A program made the translations under genes and the position numbers. Shown in pieces: positions 22,448 through 31,809 of a DNA stretch of 64,000 nucleotides (positions are counted from its first letter, which is position 1; every line of letters starts with the position of its first letter). This DNA is from Chloroflexota bacterium (lineage in GTDB: Bacteria > Chloroflexota > Dehalococcoidia > Lucifugimonadales > UBA2985): the NCBI GenBank assembly GCA_028877205.1, contig JAPPHY010000012.1:1-64000 (forward strand), read 5' to 3'. The notes below the pieces were generated by a model. The model saw nothing but the letters and a program-made list of their open reading frames with translations. It searched no databases and was not told the origin of the DNA.

Positions 22448-23554
22448 ATGAACGCCCTGGTAATTGGAGGGACCGGCCCGTCCGGCCCGCACATCGTCAA
22501 CGGCCTAATCGAGCGCGGGTACGAGGTTGCCGTCCTGCACGGCGGCCAGCACGAAGCTGAGTTCATCCAGCCCGTCGAGCACATCCACACCGATCCTCAC
22601 TTCGCGGAGACGCTAGAGGCCGCGCTGGACGGCCGCAGCTTCGACCTCTCAATCGCCACGTACGGGCGCATCCGACTAATCGCGGAGGCCCTCAAGGGCA
22701 AGACGCAGCGCCTGATCACCGTGAGCGGCGGGATGCTCTACGCGCCTCGAAACGACCCCCGATGGGGCCCGCTCGGCGCGCCGGCGGCCATCCCGGAGGA
22801 AAGCCCCGTCACGGTAGACCCCGACGGCCCCAGGCTTCCGTACATGATCTGGGTCACGGAGCAGACCGTCCTGCAGGCGCACCACGAGGGACACTACAAC
22901 TCCACAATCTTCCGCTACCCCGGCATCTACGGCCCCGGCGCGCCGGCCAACCCGGAGTGGAGCATTGTTCGGAGAGCGCTCGACGGTCGCAGGCAGCTAG
23001 TCGTGTCCAGCGGCAGGGGCGTGGGTAGGCGCGCGTACGGACAGAACGCGGCGCACGCCGTGCTGCTCGGCGTGGACAAGCCGGAGGAGTCGGCGGGCCA
23101 GGTCTACAACGTCGGCGAGGAGGCGCAGTACTCGCAGACCCAGATTGCCAGATTCATTGGCGGGTTGATGGGCCACGAGTGGGAGCTCGTGGAGCTGCCT
23201 CCGTCGCTGGCGGCCAGGGTGTACCGGGGAGGAAGCGCGCAGGCCGGCCCCGGCACCGAGATGGACATCACCAAGATCAGGGCCGAGCTCGGGTATCACG
23301 ACGTCGTGAGCGTGGCGGAAGCGCTGACCCGCTCGACGGAGTGGCTCATCGCGAACAGGCCGGAGCCGGGCGGCGAGATCGAGCAGCAGCTGGGCGACCC
23401 CTTCGCCTACGATGCGGAGGACGAGCTGATCCGAGCGTATCGAGAGGGCATAGCGCAGGCGGAGGGCGTTGAGTTTCCGGAGGTCAACTCCGGCCACATG
23501 TACCGCCACCCACAGCGGCCCGGCGAGGCGTGGGCGCCGCCGCGGCGTCGGTAG
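22448..23554 (+). CDS. NAD(P)-dependent epimerase/dehydratase family protein
   Basis: A Rossmann-fold protein of 368 residues, extended short-chain dehydrogenase type. The dinucleotide site is GGTGPSG at residues 7-13, and TVSGGMLYAP follows in the middle part. PYMIWVTEQTVLQAHHEG occupies the place of the active-site YxxxK region, but no clear YxxxK is visible, so the protein may be an atypical member. FRYPGIYGPG matches the conserved substrate-loop region of nucleotide-sugar epimerases. The ATG at 22448 is chosen because AGGAGG ends ten bases upstream; the track start (GTG) lies too close to that site. Substrate unknown. Confidence 0.82.
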   Translation: MNALVIGGTGPSGPHIVNGLIERGYEVAVLHGGQHEAEFIQPVEHIHTDPHFAETLEAALDGRSFDLSIATYGRIRLIAEALKGKTQRLITVSGGMLYAPRNDPRWGPLGAPAAIPEESPVTVDPDGPRLPYMIWVTEQTVLQAHHEGHYNSTIFRYPGIYGPGAPANPEWSIVRRALDGRRQLVVSSGRGVGRRAYGQNAAHAVLLGVDKPEESAGQVYNVGEEAQYSQTQIARFIGGLMGHEWELVELPPSLAARVYRGGSAQAGPGTEMDITKIRAELGYHDVVSVAEALTRSTEWLIANRPEPGGEIEQQLGDPFAYDAEDELIRAYREGIAQAEGVEFPEVNSGHMYRHPQRPGEAWAPPRRR

Positions 23555-23566
23555 GTTCAGGCCCGC

Positions 23567-24139
23567 TCACAAGTACATCGTCGCTTCTGCCGCCTCGGGC
23601 TTCAGCCGCTCCAGGTACTCCTTGCGGAATTTCGCAACCTTCGGCTGAATGATGACCTGGCAGTACGGCTGGTACGTGTTGTTCCGGAAGTACTCCTGGT
23701 GGTAGTCCTCGGCGACGAAGAATGCCGTGGCCGGCGCAATCTCCGTGACGAGCGGCCGGTCCCACAAGCGCGCCCGCTCGATCTCCGTCATCACTTCTTC
23801 CGCAGTGGCCTGTTGATCAGGCGTGTGGATGAAGATCGCGGAGCGGTACTGCGTGCCCACGTCCGGCCCCTGCCGGTTCAGCGTGGTGGGGTCGTGGATC
23901 GTGAAGAACACCTCCAGCAGCTCGCGGTACGACACCACGCTCGGATCAAACTCGATGCGGACGGCTTCTGCATGTCCGGTGCGTCCGCTGCACACCAGCT
24001 CGTAGCTGGGGTTGGGAACGTGCCCGCCGATGTAGCCGGACTCCACCTTGTGGACGCCCATCAGCTGCTCGTAGACCGCCTCCAGGCACCAGAAGCATCC
24101 ACCCGCAAGCGTCGCAAACTCCGTGTTCTGGTCGCTCAT
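23567..24139 (-). CDS. msrA: Peptide-methionine (S)-S-oxide reductase
   Basis: Repairs oxidised methionine (S-sulfoxide) in proteins using thioredoxin. The 190-residue protein has the active-site [14 protein letters not shown] near residues 13-26, including the essential cysteine, and the family segments [30 protein letters not shown] and YHQEYFRNN. It is a stand-alone gene, convergent with the epimerase gene upstream on the plus strand, with only 12 bp between the stop codons. Confidence 0.96.
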   Translation of the reverse strand: MSDQNTEFATLAGGCFWCLEAVYEQLMGVHKVESGYIGGHVPNPSYELVCSGRTGHAEAVRIEFDPSVVSYRELLEVFFTIHDPTTLNRQGPDVGTQYRSAIFIHTPDQQATAEEVMTEIERARLWDRPLVTEIAPATAFFVAEDYHQEYFRNNTYQPYCQVIIQPKVAKFRKEYLERLKPEAAEATMYL

Positions 24140-24261
24140 CTCACCGCACCTCCTGTCGAAGGGTCAGGGCCGCTTCCAGCGGCTCCGTGTTGCCGCTTAC
24201 CTGTGCTACCATTATCGGCAAACGACCGCGAATTGGCAAACGCCGCGGCCTGTTACGCCGA

Positions 24262-24579
24262 ATGGAGCGTCACTTGAACCGACCCGAACTGCTGGACGAG
24301 GCCCGGTGGAGGGAAGCGCTCTCAGCCGCCTCCACGGAGGTTTCCGAGGACCCCATTGCCTGTGAACTCCTAGCGTACAGGCTTGCCGGCCAGTACCTGC
24401 CCGCGCTGTTCTCCGCACGACGACCGGAGGACAGGCAGCGCGTGTGGAACGCGCTCTGGAGCTACATGACGTTGGCCCCCACCAAGGCCAAGCCCTTCGT
24501 GCTGTCCAGCCCGGCGGCCGATGGCCTGATCGCGGCGGTCCAGGAGGAGCTGGGACGTTTGGGTGTGGACGCGGTGTGA
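24262..24579 (+). CDS. Small hypothetical protein
   Basis: A 105-residue, mostly helical soluble protein without a family I recognise. It has short Leu/Ala-rich amphipathic helices (CELLAYRLAGQYLPALF, DGLIAAVQEELGRLG) and no signal or membrane segment. The ATG of MERHLN is used; the track ORF begins earlier, in a region that reads like untranslated sequence, and a TTG four codons in is possible. It is followed directly by a dispersed-repeat block. Codon pattern and GC third positions look like those of real neighbours. Confidence 0.55.
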   Translation: MERHLNRPELLDEARWREALSAASTEVSEDPIACELLAYRLAGQYLPALFSARRPEDRQRVWNALWSYMTLAPTKAKPFVLSSPAADGLIAAVQEELGRLGVDAV

Positions 24580-24596
24580 AGAGGTCGCGCGCTCAC

Positions 24597-24821
24597 GCCC
24601 TTCGACAAGCTCAGGGTGAGCGGACTGTCTGGCGAGAGTTGGTTCCCGGCCCGCTCGTGGTGAGCCTGTCGAACCATGCGAGCGGGCCACTCGCCGTCCG
24701 CTCATTTCCTTCGACGGGCTCAGAGCCTGCCCCGTACTTGATACGGGGATGAGCGGACTGTTTGGCCAGTGCCAGTCCCTGGCCCGCTCGTGGTGAGCCT
24801 GTCGAACCATGCGAGCGGGCC
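24597..24821. repeat. Block of TTCGACA-type dispersed hairpin repeats
   Basis: Four related copies lie in tandem. Two 41-bp copies (24648-24688 and 24781-24821, beginning GGCCCGCTCGTGGTGAGCC) are identical and 133 bp apart. The motif TTCGACA(A/G)GCTCA or its complement recurs in each, flanked by CCGCTCG/CGAGCGG arms that can form hairpins. One copy also holds the inner hairpin CCCCGTAC...TACGGGG. The same family is found at 35.4, 47.9, 53.9 and 59.1 kb. Confidence 0.85.
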
Positions 24822-24833
24822 CCGGGTAGCGGC

Positions 24834-25610
24834 CTAGCCAACAGAGGCCAGAAAATCCAGAAGCAGCCGGTTGAATTCCTCCGGCCGGTCTCGCTGCACC
24901 TCGTGGCCCGCCCTCTCCAGCACCTCCAGGCGCGAACCCGTTATGGCGGCGTGCATGTCGTGGGCGTGCGACACGTCCACCCAAGGGTCATAAACGCCGT
25001 GGACAATGAGCGTGGGGCACGAAATGCCCTCCAGCGGAGCGCCTATAGGGTCGCCGCCCGCTGCGTACAGCCCTTCAAAGGCATCCACGTATTTCGTGAC
25101 CATCTCCGACCAGTACGGATCGCCGTGGTAGCGGGCTAGCGCATCCCGGAAGCCGGACGCAAGATTCTCGGGCGGCTTCCACTTGCGGGTCATAGACATG
25201 CCCTTCTCGTCCATAACGGGCTGCCCGCCGATGAGTGTAAGCGAGCGCAGTATCTCGCCGTAGTGGGTCGCCACCACCATGGCCACAATGGCGCCGTCGC
25301 TGAACCCGCACAGGTGGACGGGCGACACCCCTATCTGCTCCACTAGCGCCACCACGTCTTCGGCATCGCGCGAGTGGAAGGCTCCGTCGAAGTAGTCCCG
25401 TCGGCCCGAACGTCCGTAGCCCAGGAAGTCCGGCACTATCAGGCGGTAGCTCCGTGCCAGCTCATCGATCTGGCCGCGGAAATGCGCCTCTCCAGTGCCG
25501 AGCGCGCCGTGCAGAAGCACCAGGGGCTCGCCCTCGCCGTGGAGCGTGCAGTGCATCCGACCGTGCCTGACTGTGACGTCCAGTTCCAGGGGCTCAGCAT
25601 TGTTCGTCAA
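24834..25610 (-). CDS. Alpha/beta-fold hydrolase
   Basis: A 258-residue alpha/beta hydrolase of the esterase/epoxide-hydrolase-like group. The nucleophile elbow is CGFSDGA (Ser about 104), the acid is probably Asp in VHGVYDPWVD, and the base is His in ERAGHEVQRD near the end. The oxyanion motif LLHGALGTG is present. The start is set at a TTG because AAGGAG precedes it by five bases; the ORF-track start adds 14 residues and would read through that site. Substrate is unknown. It ends next to the repeat block and is divergent from the MFS gene. Confidence 0.82.
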   Translation of the reverse strand: MTNNAEPLELDVTVRHGRMHCTLHGEGEPLVLLHGALGTGEAHFRGQIDELARSYRLIVPDFLGYGRSGRRDYFDGAFHSRDAEDVVALVEQIGVSPVHLCGFSDGAIVAMVVATHYGEILRSLTLIGGQPVMDEKGMSMTRKWKPPENLASGFRDALARYHGDPYWSEMVTKYVDAFEGLYAAGGDPIGAPLEGISCPTLIVHGVYDPWVDVSHAHDMHAAITGSRLEVLERAGHEVQRDRPEEFNRLLLDFLASVG

Positions 25611-25723
25611 GTGTGCTCCTTCCGCCCCGCGATTCCCTCGCGCATCACGCATCCGGTGGCATCCAGCCTAACCCACCAGGCTCCAATCGTCCAGCGGCGC
25701 GACTAGCTAAACACAGGCGGGCG

Positions 25724-27100
25724 ATGTATGATGGGGCGCATCGCGGTGGCGGGAGGGCCGCTGCGATCGTGTCGCCGACTCGACAGGCTGTCGCCGTCGT
25801 ATCGCTGACGTCGAGCAGCCGCTCCGTTCGAACTATCTTGAGACCACCCGACCAACCGGAATATCCGACCCCGCCTTCGGGCGCGACGGCCGCCCTGGAC
25901 AGGCAGCCGCGATACGCCTGGGTGGTCATGAACAACCTGTGGGGCATGGACCTGGTCAACACCTTGGTGTTCATGTCCATCGGCGTGCTCATACCCATCT
26001 GGCGTGAAGATCTGGGTATGACTGCCGTGCAGGCCGGGTTGATGGGTTCGGCGGGCTTCATGGGCTTCGGCCTGATGGCCCTTCCGGCCAGCATCTGGCT
26101 CACCCGTTATAACCCGAAGCTTGTCACGCTTGCGAGCGCATTTGGCATGGGGGCCGCCGCTCTGCTCCACGCAGTTGCGCCCACGGTCGAGGTGCTGCTG
26201 GCGGCTCGCTTCACCTTCGTCGTGATGGCGGTCTGCCGGATCCAGATGCAGGTCATCTTCATACAGCAGTGGTTCATGGCCAGACTGTACGCGTTGGTAA
26301 ACGGGCTGGACTTCAGCATCCGCTCAATAGGACAGATGGCGGGCACGATGGTGACTCCCGTGCTGGTGTCGCTGCTGGGAGGCTGGCGGGAGGTCCACCT
26401 GTTGATGGCAGCCGCGATGATGGCGATGCTGGTGGTGTGGCTGTTCGCCGGACGCCAACGGCTGCGAACCCAGGCAGAGGGCGGGCCCGCGCCGCAGGTG
26501 GGCAACCCGGCAGGCGTTCTCAGAAGGCAGAAGGTGCTCTGGGTGGTTGCGGGATGCCAGATGGGGGCTGCCTTTGCGTTCGCCTCGTTCATAACCTTCT
26601 ACCCGACCTACGCCATCGACAAGCTGGACATCTCGCTGGAGGCCGCCGGCCTGCTGATGGGCGCCTTCCCCATAGGCGGCATCGCCGGCTCCATGGCGGC
26701 GGGCATTCTCTCGGGGATGATCGGGCGAAGGAAGCCGTTCATATGGGTGCCCGGCCTGATCCTGCCTCCAACCTACCTGGCCCTGCTGATGGTGGACTCG
26801 TACCTGGCGGCGTACGCGCTGCTGTTCGTGGCAGGCATGTGCGCGATGGCGGTGCCGCCAATTCTGGCGACGATCCCGCTGGACATGCGGCTGCCCCCGC
26901 GGGAAGTCGCGGTGACCCTGGGCCTGGTGCGTACGCTTTTCCCGATCGGCGCGACGATGGGGCCGCTGCTGGTCGGATTCATTCTTGAGGACACTGGGTC
27001 GCTCTTCCTCGGGCTCGCCCTGGCCTCGCCGATGGCGCTGACGCTGCTCGTAGGCGGCAGGTTCATTCCTGAGACCGGAGGCCGCGGCCGCGCTGCCTGA
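25724..27100 (+). CDS. MFS transporter
   Basis: Major facilitator superfamily permease with 12 predicted membrane segments. TM1 begins at WVVMNNLWGMDLVNTLVFMSIGVLIPIW; a central loop (RTQAEGGPAPQVGN) splits two six-helix halves; the second half starts at VLWVVAGCQMGAAFAFASFITFY and contains the conserved GMIGRRKPF loop. The substrate cannot be told. The start is uncertain: ATG 25724 (458 residues) leaves about 65 hydrophilic residues before TM1, while GTG 25769 (443 residues) has GGGAGG about 11 bases upstream. The long track ORF starting at 25613 overlaps the divergent hydrolase promoter area and is unlikely. Confidence 0.85.
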   Translation: MYDGAHRGGGRAAAIVSPTRQAVAVVSLTSSSRSVRTILRPPDQPEYPTPPSGATAALDRQPRYAWVVMNNLWGMDLVNTLVFMSIGVLIPIWREDLGMTAVQAGLMGSAGFMGFGLMALPASIWLTRYNPKLVTLASAFGMGAAALLHAVAPTVEVLLAARFTFVVMAVCRIQMQVIFIQQWFMARLYALVNGLDFSIRSIGQMAGTMVTPVLVSLLGGWREVHLLMAAAMMAMLVVWLFAGRQRLRTQAEGGPAPQVGNPAGVLRRQKVLWVVAGCQMGAAFAFASFITFYPTYAIDKLDISLEAAGLLMGAFPIGGIAGSMAAGILSGMIGRRKPFIWVPGLILPPTYLALLMVDSYLAAYALLFVAGMCAMAVPPILATIPLDMRLPPREVAVTLGLVRTLFPIGATMGPLLVGFILEDTGSLFLGLALASPMALTLLVGGRFIPETGGRGRAA

Positions 27101-27109
27101 TTTCAGTTA

Positions 27110-28111
27110 CTAGTCTGCGTCCTTGCGCGCTCTCGGATGCGCTTGCAAGTAGACCTTGCGTGAGTTGGCAAGGCTCACGTGCGTATAGATCTGCGTGGTC
27201 GCCGGAGATGAGTGGCCCAGCAGCTCCTGCACTATGCGCAGGTCCGCTCCTCCGTCCAGCATGTGCGTCGCAAAGCTGTGGCGCAGCATGTGCGGGTGCA
27301 CCTTCGTGTCGATCGACATCAGGCCATATCGCTTGACCATCTCCTGCACGGAGCGCTTGGTGAGTCGGCCTCCGGACTTGTTGAGGAACAGCGCATCCGT
27401 CCTTCGACCGCCCTCCAGCCTTGGCCTCGCCTCCTTGACGTACCGCTCCACGGCCTCCTGCGCGGGCCGTCCCATGACCACCTCTCGCTCCTTGGAGCCC
27501 TTGCCCACCGTCCTGACCACGCGGCGGCGCAGATCCACGTCGCCGAGGTCAAGCCCGGATAGCTCGCTCACGCGGAGGCCGGTGGCGTAGAGCAGCTCGA
27601 GAATTGCGCGATCGCGCATCTGGATCTCCGGGGGCTTGGGCTTGCCCATACCCTCCGTCGCATCCGGCGCGCTGAGCAGCTGCTCCACCGCCTCCTGGTC
27701 GACCACCCTGGGCAGCAGCCTCTCCGTCTTGGGTATGAGTGACCGCGACTGGCGGCTGCCCCGCTTCCACAACGGGTCTGCCGGCACCACTCCTCGCGCC
27801 ATGAGGTACCGGAAGAACGACCGGAGCGCCACCAGGTGACGAATTACGCTGGCCCGTTCGTGGCCCGTCCTCGTGCGGGCGCGGCCCTCGCGGATGCGCC
27901 TGCCGGACATGAGCCACGAAATGTAGCGCCTGAGGAAACCGCGATCAACCCGGTCCAGTGACTCGATTCCCTGCTGCTCCAGCAGCTCGAACAGGGGGTT
28001 CAGGTCGTCCAGGTAGTTGCGCACGGTGAACTCGGAGAGATTGCGCTCTCCGGTAAGGTGTTCACGGTATCCTTCGAGGTGCTCCCTCGCCTGCGCGGCG
28101 CCGGCGCTCAC
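27110..28111 (-). CDS. xerC: Tyrosine recombinase XerC/XerD
   Basis: Site-specific recombinase (333 residues) that resolves chromosome dimers at dif together with FtsK. An N-terminal SAM-like DNA-binding domain (about 10-110) precedes the catalytic domain. The catalytic set is visible: Arg in YATGLRVSEL, His and Arg in HMLRHSFATHML, His in LGHSSPATTQ and Tyr in IYTHV. Its ATG overlaps the topA stop (ATGA), so it is in the dprA-topA-xer operon. The chromosomal setting beside topA and dprA argues for the housekeeping recombinase rather than a mobile-element integrase; XerC versus XerD cannot be separated here. Confidence 0.92.
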   Translation of the reverse strand: MSAGAAQAREHLEGYREHLTGERNLSEFTVRNYLDDLNPLFELLEQQGIESLDRVDRGFLRRYISWLMSGRRIREGRARTRTGHERASVIRHLVALRSFFRYLMARGVVPADPLWKRGSRQSRSLIPKTERLLPRVVDQEAVEQLLSAPDATEGMGKPKPPEIQMRDRAILELLYATGLRVSELSGLDLGDVDLRRRVVRTVGKGSKEREVVMGRPAQEAVERYVKEARPRLEGGRRTDALFLNKSGGRLTKRSVQEMVKRYGLMSIDTKVHPHMLRHSFATHMLDGGADLRIVQELLGHSSPATTQIYTHVSLANSRKVYLQAHPRARKDAD

Positions 28112-30432
28112 ACGGCCACCTCCTCCAGATCGCGTGGAGAGTCTGCGTCAACCTCCGCCCCGGGCGCAGCGCCTCTGTAATCGCAGGCGGTGCACCGAAC
28201 TCCGTTGCGGCCGGACACCACGAGCAAACCACCGCACTCAGGGCATGGCTCAGGAATGGGACGCTGTCCAACCAGGAAGTCGCACTTGGGGTAATTGGAA
28301 CAACCGTAAAACACCCTGCCTCGCTTGCGGCTACGCCGCTGGGCCAGGTCGCCTCCGCACCGGGGGCAACTGACACCCGTAGTCACCTGATACGGCTTTC
28401 TACCGCGGCACTCGGGGTAGCCTGTGCACGAAAGGAATGGCCCGTAGCGTCCGGTCTTCACCTCCATGGGTCTTTCGCACTTATCGCAGGCCTCGTCGGT
28501 CACCTGGTCGGCGACTGCAGTGCGATCGGTATTGGAGGACTCCTCGCTGTACGGCTTGCTGTTCCGGCACTCCGGGTAGCCCGTACACGACAGGAACCGC
28601 CCGAACCGCCCCATCTTCACGGCCATCGGCTTGCCGCACTGCTCGCAAGTCTGCTCCGTCAGCTCGTCTGCGACCGGCATGCGCTCGATCTTGAGGGCCT
28701 CCTCCACGGACCGGCTGAACTCGCCGTAGAACTCACCGAGGAACGGCACCCACTTCCGCTCTCCGCGGGCGATCTCGTCCAGCTCGCCCTCCATCTGAGC
28801 AGTGAAGCCGGTGTCCATGATGTCCGGGAAGCTCTTGCGCAGCAGCTCGCACACCGTAGAGCCCAGCGGAGTGATGCGGAAGCTGCCGTTGGCCTTGGAG
28901 ACATACTCGCGGTCCTGAATGGTGGAGATAGTGGGTGCATAGGTGCTCGGCCTGCCGATACCCTGCTCCTCCAGCGTCTTGATGAGCGACGCCTCCGTAT
29001 ACCTTGGCGGGGGCTGCGTGAAGTGCTGCTCCGGCTTCAGGCCAAGGCACTCCAGCGCGCCGCCCTTGGTGAGGTTGGGCAGCGTGGCCTGATCCCCGTC
29101 GTCCGAGGCCTCGTCGCGGTCCTCCATGTAGAGCACCCGAAATCCGGGGAACCTCAGCACGCTACCGCTGGCCCTGAACACATAGGCGCGGCCGGACTCG
29201 GCGCGCGCCTCAATGTCCACGGAGGTGGAATCGAGCACGGCGTCGGCCATCTGGCTTGCCGTCATTCGCTTCCAGATGAGCTCGTAGAGCCGGAGTTGCT
29301 CCCTGGACAGGTGCGGCGCAAGGGACTGCGGGTCGCGCTGGACGGAGGTCGGCCGTATGGCCTCGTGCGCCTCCTGCGCGCCCTTGCTCCTCGTGGCGTA
29401 CGTCCTCGCTGACTTCGGAGCGTAGTCAGTGCCGTACCGCTTGCGCACGTAGGCGAGTGTCTCCTGCAGCGCGGAGGAGGCGACGTTGGTCGAGTCGGTC
29501 CGCATGTACGTGATCAGGCCGACGGAGCCCTCGTCGCCGATGGACAGCCCCTCGTATAGCTGCTGGGCCAGCGCCATTGTCCTGCGCGCCGAGAGCCGAA
29601 GCTTGCGCCACGCCTCCTGCTGAAGCGAGCTTGTGGTGAATGGGGCGGCGGGCCGCTGCTTCACTTGCCGCTTCCTGATCTGCGCCACCTGATACGTCGC
29701 GCCTTTCAGGTCGGCCACAAGGCCCATCGCCTCCGCCTCTGCGGGAATGTCCAGCCTTCGCTTCTCGCCGGCCACGGAGTGCAGGCCGGCCTTGAACACG
29801 CCCGACGGCTCGGAGCCTCCCTTCAGCTCGGCCTCGATCGTCCAGTACTCCCTGGGCATGAAGGCATCGATCTCCTTCTCCCGATCCGCCACAAGCCGCA
29901 GCGCCACCGACTGAACCCTGCCTGCGGAAAGTGACTTGGAGCGCGCGTAGTAGTGAACCACCTTCTGCCACAGCACAGGGCTGAGCTTGTAGCCCACCAG
30001 CCGGTCAAGGATGCGCCGAGTCTGCTGCGCGTTCACAAGGTTCTCGTCGATGTCCCGTGGGTGGTCGAAGGCCTCACGGATCGCCTCCTGGGTGATCTCG
30101 TGGAACACCACACGCTTCACGGACTTGCTGCCCAGGCCCGCCGAGTGCACCAGGTGCCAGGCTATGGCCTCGCCCTCGCGGTCCGGGTCGGTGGCCAGGT
30201 AGACGTTGGAGACGCCTCGCGACTTCTGACGCACCTCCTTCACAACCTTCTGCTTCTCCTTGAGCACCTCGTACTGAGGCGAGAAGTCGCGTTCCACGTC
30301 CACGCCCAGCTCGCGCGGCGGCAGGTCGCGCACGTGACCCAGCGAAGCAAGTACGGTGTAGTCGCCGCCGAGATAGCGGCCGACGGTGCGCGCCTTTGCG
30401 GGTGACTCAACTATAACGAGATTCTTCGACAT
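28108..30432 (-). CDS. topA: DNA topoisomerase I
   Basis: Relaxes negative supercoils by single-strand passage (type IA). The 774-residue enzyme opens with the Toprim motif LVIVESPAKARTVGRYLG and has DPDREGEAIAWHL for metal binding. The active-site tyrosine is in GLITYMRTDS near residue 308. The C-terminus has four zinc-ribbon units, CEQCGKPM..., CDKCERPM..., CPRCGGDL... and CPECGGLL..., the last a shortened one, then an acidic tail. It sits between dprA (6 bp) and xerC (overlap), an order common in bacteria. Confidence 0.97.
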   Translation of the reverse strand: MSKNLVIVESPAKARTVGRYLGGDYTVLASLGHVRDLPPRELGVDVERDFSPQYEVLKEKQKVVKEVRQKSRGVSNVYLATDPDREGEAIAWHLVHSAGLGSKSVKRVVFHEITQEAIREAFDHPRDIDENLVNAQQTRRILDRLVGYKLSPVLWQKVVHYYARSKSLSAGRVQSVALRLVADREKEIDAFMPREYWTIEAELKGGSEPSGVFKAGLHSVAGEKRRLDIPAEAEAMGLVADLKGATYQVAQIRKRQVKQRPAAPFTTSSLQQEAWRKLRLSARRTMALAQQLYEGLSIGDEGSVGLITYMRTDSTNVASSALQETLAYVRKRYGTDYAPKSARTYATRSKGAQEAHEAIRPTSVQRDPQSLAPHLSREQLRLYELIWKRMTASQMADAVLDSTSVDIEARAESGRAYVFRASGSVLRFPGFRVLYMEDRDEASDDGDQATLPNLTKGGALECLGLKPEQHFTQPPPRYTEASLIKTLEEQGIGRPSTYAPTISTIQDREYVSKANGSFRITPLGSTVCELLRKSFPDIMDTGFTAQMEGELDEIARGERKWVPFLGEFYGEFSRSVEEALKIERMPVADELTEQTCEQCGKPMAVKMGRFGRFLSCTGYPECRNSKPYSEESSNTDRTAVADQVTDEACDKCERPMEVKTGRYGPFLSCTGYPECRGRKPYQVTTGVSCPRCGGDLAQRRSRKRGRVFYGCSNYPKCDFLVGQRPIPEPCPECGGLLVVSGRNGVRCTACDYRGAAPGAEVDADSPRDLEEVAV

Positions 30433-30438
30433 ATCTCC

Positions 30439-31560
30439 TCACGCCGGCGCCGTCTCGTAGAGGGCAGGCGCCTCCCTTGTCCTTACGTAGTTCATGCCGC
30501 CCACCTGCTTCACCAGCCCCCTTATCTCCATCATTGTAAGCGAACTGCTTACCGCCGCAACCGGAAGGCCAGAGGCACGCTGGATCTCGTCGATGTGTAC
30601 CGGCTCGTACGTGATCCACGTGAGCAGCTGGATCTCTCGATTGTCCTGCGGCAGCACCTGCCTGAGCTCCATCTGCTGGCCCAACGCCGAGAAGTTCAGC
30701 TCCTCCAGAACGTCGGCGTATCCGAGCACCATCTTTGCCCCGTCCTGTATCAGGCGGTTAGACTCGCGACTGGCCGGCGAGAGGATGCTGCCGGGCACGG
30801 CCATCACCTCACGGTTCTGGTCGGTGGCATGCCTCACCGTCCACAGAGCGCCGCTGCCTTCGCCCGCCTCAACCACCAGCGTGCCGGGAGTCAGTCCACT
30901 CAGCAGGCGGTTGCGCCGTGGAAAGTTCTTGGCCTCCGGCCGCACACCCGGAGGGTGCTCACTGACCAGCGCGCCGTTGCGCGCAATCTCGCGGGCCATG
31001 TTGGAGTGCTCGGGCGGGTAGATCGTGTCGAGCCCGCTTGCCAGTACCGCGACGGTGCGGCCGCCCGCGTCCAGCGCTGCGCGATGCGCCGTTCCGTCGA
31101 TGCCGCGGGCCAGCCCGCTCACGACCGTGACGCCGTTCTTGGCCAGGTCCCAAGCGATCTGGTGCGCCACCTCACGTCCGTAGGCCGTGGTCTTGCGCGT
31201 GCCGACGATGGTGACGGCGCGCTCGTCATCCGGCTCCAGCTCACCCTTCACGTAGAGCACGGGCGGGTACTCGTAGATCTCGCGGAGCAGGCGCGGGTAG
31301 CCCGGGTCGTGGATGGTGAAGGCGTCGATGCCCTGGCGAGCGAGGCGCTCCATCTCGGCGTCCGGCGAGATGGTCGAGCGGCGGGTGACGAGCGACCGGA
31401 CGGACCGTTGGTCAAGGCCGGCGGCGACCAGCTCGTCCGACGAGGCGCGCCAAGCGCGCTCCATGGAGCCGAAGTGACCCTCCAGAAGGGCGAATCTTGC
31501 CCTGCCTATGGTGGGTATGCGGTTGAACGCTACCCAGTATCCGACTTCTTCTCTGCTCAT
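30439..31560 (-). CDS. dprA: DNA-processing protein DprA
   Basis: Loads RecA onto incoming single-stranded DNA during natural transformation and is also widespread in bacteria not known to be competent. The 373-residue protein has an N-terminal helix-hairpin-helix/SAM region (about 1-70), the Rossmann-like core with IVGTRKTTAYG, VSGLARGIDGTAH and SGLDTIYPPEH, and a C-terminal winged-helix domain (about 305-370). ATG 31560 is used; the track starts two codons earlier at TTG. First gene of dprA-topA-xerC. Confidence 0.94.
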   Translation of the reverse strand: MSREEVGYWVAFNRIPTIGRARFALLEGHFGSMERAWRASSDELVAAGLDQRSVRSLVTRRSTISPDAEMERLARQGIDAFTIHDPGYPRLLREIYEYPPVLYVKGELEPDDERAVTIVGTRKTTAYGREVAHQIAWDLAKNGVTVVSGLARGIDGTAHRAALDAGGRTVAVLASGLDTIYPPEHSNMAREIARNGALVSEHPPGVRPEAKNFPRRNRLLSGLTPGTLVVEAGEGSGALWTVRHATDQNREVMAVPGSILSPASRESNRLIQDGAKMVLGYADVLEELNFSALGQQMELRQVLPQDNREIQLLTWITYEPVHIDEIQRASGLPVAAVSSSLTMMEIRGLVKQVGGMNYVRTREAPALYETAPA

Positions 31561-31809
31561 GGCCAATGCCCAAATAGCATAGCATAGGGCAGTCGGATGG
31601 CAAGAGGCCGCCGGCGCGCGAAGAGATCACGGCTGCTGATCCGGTTTCCGCTCTTGCAGGACTAATGCCCCGATGGTAATTCTGGTGTTGGCGGGTTACC
31701 ATGACTCTGACTCTTGCCATCAAAGGAATCGACACCGGTGCAGCAGCAGGTGGCCTTGACCATCTTCAGGAGCATCCGCAGCTTGGGTAGGTGTGTAGGG
31801 GTTGAAAAC

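Noticed and set aside
27110-28111. Tyrosine recombinase considered as the integrase of a mobile element
   Set aside because: It is coupled to topA and dprA with full Xer motifs; no tRNA attachment site or cargo borders it.
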